From positions 1 to 7,158 of the forward strand of contig JAKIUH010000228.1 of NCBI GenBank assembly GCA_021647685.1: a stretch of 7,158 nt of DNA. Reading direction: 5' to 3'. Made by a program: the position numbers and the translations under genes. This DNA is from Bacteroidales bacterium (GTDB taxonomy: Bacteria; Bacteroidota; Bacteroidia; Bacteroidales; NBLH01). Numbering within the stretch: position 1 is the stretch's first letter; the number at the start of each line of letters is the position of its first letter. Below the pieces are notes generated by a model, which worked only from the letters and a program-made list of their open reading frames with translations, made no database searches and had not been told where the DNA came from. Positions 1-6,059 of the stretch are shown piece after piece.

Positions 1-672
1 AGCCCCTACTGGAAATACAATCAAGGCGACTGGTTTGATGCCGACCCTTGTTCCAATGTAAACCAAGCCCCTGAATGGTATGCTCCGGATTTAATACAAA
101 GTATTAAAAATGCCAAAACCAAACATGAAATAGCATGCCACACTTTTTCGCATATTGATTGCAGAGAAAAAGTTTGTTCACCGGAAGTTTTTAAATCGGA
201 ACTGAACGAATGCCGCAGATTAGCAAAACAAAACAATATTAATTTAAAATCTTTTGTTTTTCCGGGACACACATTAGGAAATATTGATTACTTGAAAGAT
301 TTGGGATTTAGCTCATACCGGAGCAATTACACCAATACGCTTGGGCATCCGGCAAGAAAAAAAGACGGATTATGGGAACATAAAAGTACCGTTGAGTTTG
401 ATATTCGTCCCAATTGGTCAATGGAATATCATATTTACCGGTACAAAAAAATTATAGACAGAGCAATAAAAAATCATACAAGCTGTCATTTTTGGTTTCA
501 TCCTTCGTTTTCAAACCAATTTTTAACAGAAATAATGCCCGAAGTTTTTAAATATATTAATGAAAAAAATAATGAAATATGGGTATGCACCATGCAAGAA
601 TATACAGCATGGTTAAACGAGAATATTTCGGAAAATAAATATTTAGCAATTATGAATGATTCAAAATTCTAA
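1..672 (+). CDS. Polysaccharide deacetylase (CE4/NodB-type), C-terminal part, 5' truncated by window
   Basis: The reading frame is open from base 1 to the TAA at 670-672 and gives 223 residues. The start lies upstream of the window; a TTG at 292 is in frame but internal. Visible CE4 features, numbered from the first residue here, are a metal-binding H-T-F-S-H at 47-51 (family pattern H-S/T-x-x-H), a motif-3-like S-F-V-F-P segment at 84-88, and F-W-F-H-P at 164-168, which fits the C-terminal catalytic His motif. The N-terminal Asp-Asp motif would lie in the missing part, perhaps 80-120 residues. CE4 enzymes remove N- or O-acetyl groups from glycans using a divalent metal. The fragment has seven Cys, four of them within residues 46-71 around motif 2. 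Residues after S-F-V-F-P are Gly-His rather than the Arg-Asn I recall from relatives. The 3' end overlaps the acyltransferase gene. The superfamily call is strong; substrate and cellular location are unknown. Confidence 0.85.
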   Translation, partial: SPYWKYNQGDWFDADPCSNVNQAPEWYAPDLIQSIKNAKTKHEIACHTFSHIDCREKVCSPEVFKSELNECRRLAKQNNINLKSFVFPGHTLGNIDYLKDLGFSSYRSNYTNTLGHPARKKDGLWEHKSTVEFDIRPNWSMEYHIYRYKKIIDRAIKNHTSCHFWFHPSFSNQFLTEIMPEVFKYINEKNNEIWVCTMQEYTAWLNENISENKYLAIMNDSKF

Positions 673-1222
673 TACCATACAGCATTTAAAAAAAATGAAA
701 AAACTAAAACTAATTGGTCGTGTATTACTTAATATTTTCACAGGAATATTTTGGCGGCAAGCCTTTGATTTTTTGGCTGAATTAACATTGGAAAATGCTT
801 ATGCACTGCGCGTAATGAACCGAGGGAAAAATACACCTGTAAGCGCTTCGGCACGTTTTAATCATCCGCAGAACATCAGCATCGGCGACAGAAGCAACAT
901 AAACCGTAATTGCATGATTTGGGCAGGAGATAAGGCAAAAGTAATTATCGGTAAAGATTGCCTCACAGGACCCGGGGTTACCATAATTGCATCAAAATAC
1001 GATGTAAAAGGCAGAAATACTGTCCGCTCTTATCCGCCTTATGAACGCGATGTGATTATAGAAGATGATGTTTGGCTGGGTGCAAATGTTGTGGTACTTC
1101 CGGGTGTAAAAATCGGGAAGGGAGCAATTATTGGAGCCGGTTCGATAGTTACCAAAGATATTCCCGAGTATGCTATTGCAACGGGTATTCCTGCAAAAGT
1201 AATGAAAGAAAGACCCAATTAA
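656..1222 (+). CDS. Hexapeptide-repeat (LbetaH) acyltransferase, WbbJ/WcaF-like
   Basis: This 188-residue protein has the degenerate hexapeptide repeats of a left-handed parallel beta-helix: N-I-S-I-G-D at 73-78, V-I-I-G-K-D at 96-101, and a long run from about 132 to 170 (I-I-E-D-D-V-W-L-G-A, V-K-I-G-K-G-A-I-I-G-A-G-S). It ends in the G-I-P-A-K-V cap at 177-182 typical of sugar O/N-acetyltransferases. Such enzymes usually form trimers and move an acetyl group from acetyl-CoA to a sugar. A hydrophobic N-terminus (residues 18-41) may touch the membrane. The ATG at 656 overlaps the previous gene by 17 bases. A second ATG at 695, after an A-rich stretch, would remove 13 residues and may be the true start. 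The loop that normally carries the catalytic His reads A-S-K-Y-D (112-116), and the only His residues are at 10 and 69. Its chemistry or catalytic base may therefore differ. The fold is certain; the substrate is not known. Confidence 0.9.
   Translation: MIQNSNTIQHLKKMKKLKLIGRVLLNIFTGIFWRQAFDFLAELTLENAYALRVMNRGKNTPVSASARFNHPQNISIGDRSNINRNCMIWAGDKAKVIIGKDCLTGPGVTIIASKYDVKGRNTVRSYPPYERDVIIEDDVWLGANVVVLPGVKIGKGAIIGAGSIVTKDIPEYAIATGIPAKVMKERPN
678..697 (+). promoter_or_regulatory. A-rich leader and alternative ATG for the acyltransferase
   Basis: An A/T-rich run ending in eight A residues directly precedes an in-frame ATG at 695-697. Bacteroidota genes often use A-rich leaders rather than Shine-Dalgarno sequences. 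This context therefore favours 695 over 656 as the start of the acyltransferase, giving 175 instead of 188 residues and a 22-base gap instead of a 17-base overlap with the deacetylase gene. The protein family does not decide between them by sight. Confidence 0.4.
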
Positions 1223-1251
1223 AGCAATTATGAGCAAATAATAAATAAACT

Positions 1252-2220
1252 ATGAGTTTAAAACAAAACATCAAACAAAAGATTAAAAATATTGTTTTTT
1301 CGGTGCCTGAACACCTGAAAAAGAACAGCATATATTTGGATAAAAACAAAATGGACGAAATTGAACAGTCTATTCGTACCAATTTTCACAAAGGCTGGCG
1401 CAGTGAAGATAAATTTACACCCGAAGCCTATAAAATAGATTTACAAGACCATTTGATTAATCGCTTAGAACATGACCGGGCAAGAATTATCCCTTGGTTA
1501 GATGCAGCAATGCCTTTAAAAGGAAAAAAAATTCTGGAAATAGGTTGCGGCACCGGTTCATCAACCATTGCTTTGGCTGAACAAGGAGCAAAAGTTACCG
1601 GAATTGATTTGGATGCAGATGCCTTGAAAGTTGCCGAAGACCGAAAAAATGCCTATGGTTTGGATATTGAGCTGAAATACATGAATGCTGCCGAAGTACA
1701 TAAAAATTATCCGAAAGGCAGTTTTGATTTTATCATATTTTTTGCCACTATTGAACATATGATTCATGAAGAACGAATGATTGCGATGAAAGAAACCTGG
1801 GATTTACTTAATGAAGGCGGGCTTTGGATAGTATTGGAAACACCAAACCGGCTTTGGTATTTTGACGGGCATACTTCGGGTTTGCCATTTTTTCAGTGGC
1901 TTCCTGATGATTTAGCCATAAAATATTCAAAATTTAGTCCGCGTAATGAGCTTTCAAGTGTTTATCGTAAATATGATGCTGCTGAGCAACTGCATTTTTT
2001 GCGTAGAGGAAGAGGTTTGAGTTATCATGAATTTGATTTGTGCATGGGTGATGCTAAAAAACTGGATATTGTAAGCAGTAAAATAGCTTTTGAAAAATAT
2101 CAATTGCTAAAATTACCCAAAACGGAACGGAAATTCAAATCCTTTTTAAAAGGAGCATATCCCGGTTTACACGATGGATTTTACGACAAAAGTTTGGATT
2201 TAATCATCCGGAAGAAATAA
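1252..2220 (+). CDS. Class I SAM-dependent methyltransferase
   Basis: This 322-residue protein carries a Rossmann-type methyltransferase domain at about residues 80-200. Motif I, I-L-E-I-G-C-G-T-G (94-102), binds SAM. G-I-D-L-D (117-121) contains the acidic residue that contacts the SAM ribose. F-D-F-I-I-F-F-A-T-I-E-H (158-169) matches the post-II/III region, and G-G-L-W-I-V-L-E-T-P-N-R (189-200) follows. About 90 residues precede the domain and a 120-residue C-terminal part follows, including R-R-G-R-G-L-S-Y-H-E-F (251-261), which I associate with methyltransferases of polysaccharide clusters. No membrane segment is evident, so it is probably cytoplasmic and acts on a nucleotide-sugar or lipid-linked glycan. 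The ATG at 1252 lies 29 bases after the acyltransferase stop, with an A/T-rich leader. Family is firm; the methyl acceptor cannot be deduced. Confidence 0.93.
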   Translation: MSLKQNIKQKIKNIVFSVPEHLKKNSIYLDKNKMDEIEQSIRTNFHKGWRSEDKFTPEAYKIDLQDHLINRLEHDRARIIPWLDAAMPLKGKKILEIGCGTGSSTIALAEQGAKVTGIDLDADALKVAEDRKNAYGLDIELKYMNAAEVHKNYPKGSFDFIIFFATIEHMIHEERMIAMKETWDLLNEGGLWIVLETPNRLWYFDGHTSGLPFFQWLPDDLAIKYSKFSPRNELSSVYRKYDAAEQLHFLRRGRGLSYHEFDLCMGDAKKLDIVSSKIAFEKYQLLKLPKTERKFKSFLKGAYPGLHDGFYDKSLDLIIRKK

Positions 2221-2237
2221 ACTAAACCTGAAATTAA

Positions 2238-4055
2238 ATGTTTGATTTTTTTATAGAAACGGGAAATGATTTGAACACAAGATTGTTGGATAAAGACTTA
2301 TTTTATTCGACTAAAGTTTGCAATAAAAACCATTGTCATTATCTGGAAATAAATATGCCCGGAATAAATGCTTTGGTTTACGGAAAAGATAAAAATTTCC
2401 TCGAAGTAATGCAAGATGATGAATATATAGTATTTATTTTCGGATATTGTTTTACGCGCGCGGGGGAGCTAGATAAGCCTGTAGAACGTTTATTTGCAAA
2501 AGATGTTTTGAAAATCTTCAAAGCAACAAAAGAAAACATTACCAAGCAAATAAAAGGCTCTTACGCATTAATAATCAAACATTTAAAATCAAACACATTA
2601 AATATCTTTACCGATGAGCTAAATATCCGCACCGTATTTTATGCGCAACAAAAAGGTAAATTATTAGTTTCAAACTCATTATCGGCATTTATTAAACATT
2701 CGCCAAAAGATTTTTCAACCATAAACACAAAAGCGGTATTAGAATATGCATTGTTTGATTTTATACTAAGCGATGAAACATTTATAAAAAATATAAAATG
2801 CTTACAGCCGGCTTCGTATTTTGAATATAAAGATAATCAATTATACATTGAACAATATTGGAATATTTTCAGTGCTTTTAACAAAAAAAATCCGGAATTA
2901 AATGAACAAGAAAGTTTTATTCAGATTAATGATTTATTGAAAAAAAATCTGGCTGCCTACCTTTCCGAACCTGAAAAAACAGCTTTTGCATTAACCGGCG
3001 GATATGACTCACGCACAAACCTTGCATTGTTAAACGGTAAGCATAACAGCGGCTATTATTACAGCTACGGAGTGAAAGGCAGTTATGATATAAAATTTGC
3101 AAAAAAAGTAGCAAAAAAATTAAACTTAAATTTTAACCCCTTTATTTTAGACCATCGTTTTGCCGAAAATTTCCCCGATAATGCACTTACTGCCATTAAA
3201 GTTGGCGATGGCATGGTAGAAATGAGCCGTGCAAACTATATTCATGCATTCAAAGACATCGGAAAAGATTTTGATTATATTCTTACAGGCTTATTTGGCA
3301 GCGAGCTGATTAAACGTCCCACAAGTTTGGGCGGATATATTGATAAAAACATACAATCATTGCTTTTTACCGAGAACTTGGAAGATACCTACAAACAAAT
3401 CATTGAAAAAGCTATTAAAAATGGATGTATAAATAAAAATCTGCTAAAAATATATCAAAACGATATATTTAATGACTTAAAAGAAAACCCATATATAAAC
3501 AATCGCCACAATGAGGCACAAAAATATTTCTTTTATATGGTGGGTTGGGGTATGCGCAAATATTTTATGAAAGAGATTAAAGCCGAACGCTTATTTGTAG
3601 AAAACTTACATCCTTATATGGATATAGAATTTATTGAGCTATTATTAAAAACCCCTTTCCCTTGGTTATATAATTGGGGTAAAAAGAAAAATTTATTTGA
3701 TAATCTTAAAATTCATAAGTTTTATGCACAAATCATGCAAATGAATAATAAGCAACTGAACAATATCCCGACAACACACGCATATAAACCCAAATATTTG
3801 CTAAGTAAAATTTATTTGCCCTTACTTATCGGTCAATACATTTATTTAAGACGAAAAATTAAAAAAATAGGAATATTTAATAATACCGATTTAATGCAAA
3901 ACTTCTATGAGCAAAGAAAAAACCAAATAAAAAAGTACAATGTATTATTTGATAATGAAGAAATCACAAAAAATTTCCCCCTTGGAATGAAAGAATTTAA
4001 CAAATTGATTTCTTTACAAATTTGGATGAAAGAAAACAAATTAGAATTAGCATGA
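2238..4055 (+). CDS. Asparagine-synthase-related amide ligase lacking the N-terminal Cys nucleophile
   Basis: At 605 residues this has the length and two-domain layout of class B asparagine synthetases. Residues about 1-190 resemble the Ntn glutamine amidotransferase domain (G-S-Y-A at 107-110; I-F-T-D-E-L-N-I-R at 123-131). However, the protein begins M-F-D, so the essential Cys2 is absent and glutamine hydrolysis is unlikely. Residues about 225-500 form the ATP-pyrophosphatase synthetase domain: the PP-loop is A-L-T-G-G-Y-D-S-R (251-259), and a second motif G-L-F-G-S-E-L (351-357) corresponds to G-x-G-S-D-E in AsnB, with Ser at the position of the usual Mg-binding Asp. The family adenylates a carboxylate and forms an amide; beta-lactam synthetase and McjC are relatives without glutaminase activity. 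In this glycan locus it may amidate a uronic acid or attach an amine-bearing group. The start is 17 bases after the methyltransferase stop. General family is confident; reaction is inferred. Confidence 0.88.
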   Translation: MFDFFIETGNDLNTRLLDKDLFYSTKVCNKNHCHYLEINMPGINALVYGKDKNFLEVMQDDEYIVFIFGYCFTRAGELDKPVERLFAKDVLKIFKATKENITKQIKGSYALIIKHLKSNTLNIFTDELNIRTVFYAQQKGKLLVSNSLSAFIKHSPKDFSTINTKAVLEYALFDFILSDETFIKNIKCLQPASYFEYKDNQLYIEQYWNIFSAFNKKNPELNEQESFIQINDLLKKNLAAYLSEPEKTAFALTGGYDSRTNLALLNGKHNSGYYYSYGVKGSYDIKFAKKVAKKLNLNFNPFILDHRFAENFPDNALTAIKVGDGMVEMSRANYIHAFKDIGKDFDYILTGLFGSELIKRPTSLGGYIDKNIQSLLFTENLEDTYKQIIEKAIKNGCINKNLLKIYQNDIFNDLKENPYINNRHNEAQKYFFYMVGWGMRKYFMKEIKAERLFVENLHPYMDIEFIELLLKTPFPWLYNWGKKKNLFDNLKIHKFYAQIMQMNNKQLNNIPTTHAYKPKYLLSKIYLPLLIGQYIYLRRKIKKIGIFNNTDLMQNFYEQRKNQIKKYNVLFDNEEITKNFPLGMKEFNKLISLQIWMKENKLELA

Positions 4056-4065
4056 TTTAACAAAT

Positions 4066-5247
4066 ATGAAGCGTAAACAAAAATTGTATATTATTAAAAG
4101 TCTTGCTCCGTGGATGATGGAAGAGCTAATTGCTTTTTCGCATTTTGAAAAATTCAAAATTATATTCCTTAGGAATATACCCGAATTTTACCGGAACGAT
4201 ATGGAAATACTGAAAAAAAACGGAATAGAATATCATGTAAAACCTTTTAAGTTTAAATTTAATGTAAAATTATTCATTCTTTTAAAACTTTTGGCAATTA
4301 AAAACTTAAATAAATTTTTAGGAAAGCAAAATTTTATTTGGACATTAAATTCGATGTATTGGTTTTTGATACTGGATAAAAATATATTAAAAAATATTCA
4401 AAGTATTCATGCGCAATTTGCTTCGCAAGCGGCAATTGTTTCGTTTCTTATTCATAAATTTTACAAAATTGATTATTATTTCACTTTTCATGCCCATGAT
4501 ATTTATTTTAACAACCGCTGGTTTACAGGTTTAGTAAATAATTCGATTAATAGTTTTAGTATTTCTGAATTTAACATCCATTATGTAAAAAATCATTTTA
4601 AAAATTTAAAATCAGAAAAAATTAAATTATCAAGGCTGGGTGTTGCTTTACCGGAAAAGCAAAAAAGTAAAAAATACCCTGTAAAAAAAGTAAAAATAGG
4701 TTTCATTTCTAATTTAGAAGAAAAAAAAGGAATTCCTTATTTATTAGCGGCTTTTTTAGAACTTCACCGGAATAATCCGGATAAATATTTACTAAGCATT
4801 GCCGGTGACGGGGATTATATGCAAATGATAAAAGACTTTGTTCAAAAAAATAATTTAAAAGAGCAGGTAAATATATTGGGTAAAATACGCGACCAAAAAA
4901 AGATTGATTTTTATATGCAAACAGATATTTTTGTGCTTCCTTCTATACGTACAAAGGACGATATGGACGGTATTCCTGTAGTTTTAATGGAAGCAATTGC
5001 TTATGGTATTCCAATAATCAGTACAAACATTTCAGGCATACCCGAAATTTGCATCAACGAATACAACGGCTTTTTAATTAACGAAAAAAACTCAGAACAA
5101 ATTGTAAATGCCGTAGAAAACCTAAGTAGTTCCGAGCGCATTTATGTCCAATGCTCTAAAAATTCTTTGCACTTGGCACAAAAAGAATACAATTTGGTCA
5201 AAAATTCAAAACAGAAAATGAGTATGATGAATTGGATTGAAAATTAA
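4066..5247 (+). CDS. GT4 family glycosyltransferase (WcaL/AmsK-like)
   Basis: This 393-residue GT-B glycosyltransferase would transfer a sugar from a nucleotide donor to a growing lipid-linked glycan at the inner face of the cytoplasmic membrane. The N-terminal acceptor half contains H-A-Q-F-A (115-119) and F-T-F-H-A-H-D-I-Y (139-147), both typical of the colanic-acid/amylovoran GT4 group. The C-terminal donor half contains G-F-I-S-N-L-E-E-K-K-G (212-222), I-A-G-D-G-D (245-250), and the nucleotide-sugar site from L-P-S-I-R (291-295) through D-G-I-P-V-V-L-M-E-A (301-310) to S-G-I-P-E-I (323-328). The E-x7-E motif is present as D301-x7-E309, with Asp for the first Glu. The gene starts 10 bases after the AsnB-like stop. 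It is conspicuously AT-rich: 8 of 60 bases are G/C at 4261-4320 and 9 of 60 at 4561-4620. No transmembrane helix is clear. Donor and acceptor sugars are unknown. Confidence 0.93.
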   Translation: MKRKQKLYIIKSLAPWMMEELIAFSHFEKFKIIFLRNIPEFYRNDMEILKKNGIEYHVKPFKFKFNVKLFILLKLLAIKNLNKFLGKQNFIWTLNSMYWFLILDKNILKNIQSIHAQFASQAAIVSFLIHKFYKIDYYFTFHAHDIYFNNRWFTGLVNNSINSFSISEFNIHYVKNHFKNLKSEKIKLSRLGVALPEKQKSKKYPVKKVKIGFISNLEEKKGIPYLLAAFLELHRNNPDKYLLSIAGDGDYMQMIKDFVQKNNLKEQVNILGKIRDQKKIDFYMQTDIFVLPSIRTKDDMDGIPVVLMEAIAYGIPIISTNISGIPEICINEYNGFLINEKNSEQIVNAVENLSSSERIYVQCSKNSLHLAQKEYNLVKNSKQKMSMMNWIEN

Positions 5248-5294
5248 ATAGTATTTTTACAAAAACATTAAAACCACAAAAAACTAAAAACTAA
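5248..5294. other. 47-base intergenic gap, largest in the window
   Basis: This gap separates the glycosyltransferase from the short deacetylase-like gene. It is almost entirely A and T, with a C-A-C-A-A-A-A-A-A-C-T-A-A-A-A-A-C-T-A-A stretch just before the ATG. I see no hairpin with a T-run that would act as a terminator and no good match to the Bacteroidota -33/-7 promoter. The A-rich 3' part probably serves as the translation-initiation leader of the next gene. Read-through of one transcript is the simplest view. Confidence 0.5.
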
Positions 5295-6059
5295 ATGCAT
5301 GATTTCACATTATCAATGTATAAAGAATTGTTATTGGCATTAAAAAATGCAAAATATCAATTTATTACTTTTGAAGAATATTTCTCTGAAAAACTACCGG
5401 AAAAATTAGTCGTTTTACGCCACGATGTGGACAGGGCTCCCGGGAATGCTGTTAAAATGGCACTTCTTGAAAACAAGCTGAATATCCGTGCAAGTTATTA
5501 TTACCGAGTAGTATCCGAAAGTTATGATGAAAAATCCATCCGAGAAATTGTAAATCTGAATCATGAGTTAGGTTATCATTATGAGGATTTATCGATAAGC
5601 AAAGGCAATGAAAAACAAGCACTCGAATTGTTTGAAAAACATCTGGAAAACTTCCGGAGATTTTACCCTGTCAAAACAATGTGTATGCACGGAAGCCCTA
5701 TGTCAAAATTTGATAACCGCGCATTATGGCAAAAACACAACTACGCTGATTTTCAAATAATTGCCGAACCGTATTTTGATTTGGATTTCAATAAAATCTT
5801 TTATTTAACGGATGCAAGCCGCAGTTGGAATAATGAAACAGTTACATTACGCGATAAAGTAAGTACCGATTTTCAATTTCAAGTAAACAGTACTAATGAT
5901 ATTATCAGACTTTTACAAAACAAAAAGTTGCCCAATGAATTAATGATTAGCACTCATCCGCATAATTGGGCTGACGGGAACATTGAATGGATGAAAATAA
6001 TGATTTGGCAAGGCTTAAAAAATCAGATAAAAAAAATATTGGTAAGAAAAAGAGCATGA
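5295..6059 (+). CDS. Polysaccharide-deacetylase-like (CE4-related) protein, atypical short type
   Basis: This 254-residue protein has a NodB-like beginning: V-V-L-R-H-D-V-D (39-46) takes the place of the canonical T-F-D-D-G motif. Other likely metal or substrate residues are H-E-L-G-Y-H-Y-E-D (90-98), C-M-H-G-S-P (130-135), L-T-D-A-S-R-S-W (171-178) and I-S-T-H-P-H-N-W (218-225). This pattern belongs to a group of uncharacterised CE4-related proteins from O-antigen and capsule loci; from memory, Bordetella WbmS is a comparable case. The classic H-S/T-x-x-H motif is not obvious, so metal-dependent deacetylation is plausible but unproven. No signal peptide is seen, so it probably acts in the cytoplasm on a sugar precursor. 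The ATG at 5295 follows an A-rich leader, and a second in-frame ATG is seven codons later. Its stop TGA overlaps the ATG of the ATP-grasp gene, suggesting coupled translation and a shared pathway step. Confidence 0.82.
   Translation: MHDFTLSMYKELLLALKNAKYQFITFEEYFSEKLPEKLVVLRHDVDRAPGNAVKMALLENKLNIRASYYYRVVSESYDEKSIREIVNLNHELGYHYEDLSISKGNEKQALELFEKHLENFRRFYPVKTMCMHGSPMSKFDNRALWQKHNYADFQIIAEPYFDLDFNKIFYLTDASRSWNNETVTLRDKVSTDFQFQVNSTNDIIRLLQNKKLPNELMISTHPHNWADGNIEWMKIMIWQGLKNQIKKILVRKRA
6056..6059 (+). promoter_or_regulatory. ATGA stop-start overlap (translational coupling)
   Basis: The TGA stop of the CE4-like gene (6057-6059) overlaps the ATG of the ATP-grasp gene (6056-6058). No ribosome-binding sequence is obvious just upstream (the preceding bases encode K-R-A), so the second gene is probably translated by ribosomes that terminate on the first. 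The overlap is directly visible; the coupling is inferred. Confidence 0.7.

Noticed and set aside
21..272. Open frame of 83 residues on the - strand
   Set aside because: It lies opposite the deacetylase, which carries recognisable CE4 motifs in the + frame; the minus-strand product has no recognisable motif.
292..672. TTG at 292 as start of a separate 126-residue gene
   Set aside because: The same frame is open to base 1 and the upstream part encodes the CE4 H-T-F-S-H motif, so 292 is internal to a longer gene.
1223..1251. Possible terminator or promoter in the 29-base gap before the methyltransferase
   Set aside because: No inverted repeat followed by a T-run and no promoter-like pair of elements can be seen; it reads as a plain A/T-rich leader.
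992..1382. Two overlapping open frames on the - strand across the acyltransferase/methyltransferase junction
   Set aside because: Both are antisense to well-supported genes and their products show no family features.
5166..5196. Possible Bacteroidota-type promoter: TTTGC at 5166-5170 and TA-CAA-TTTG at 5188-5196
   Set aside because: The -7 element has one extra base relative to TAnnTTTG, the spacer is 17 rather than about 19 bases, and the site lies inside the glycosyltransferase coding sequence; such matches are expected by chance in AT-rich DNA.
5265..5294. Short tandem A-A-A-A-A-C-T repeat before the ATG at 5295
   Set aside because: Only about two imperfect copies in a low-complexity A-rich leader; too short to be called a functional repeat or phase-variable tract.
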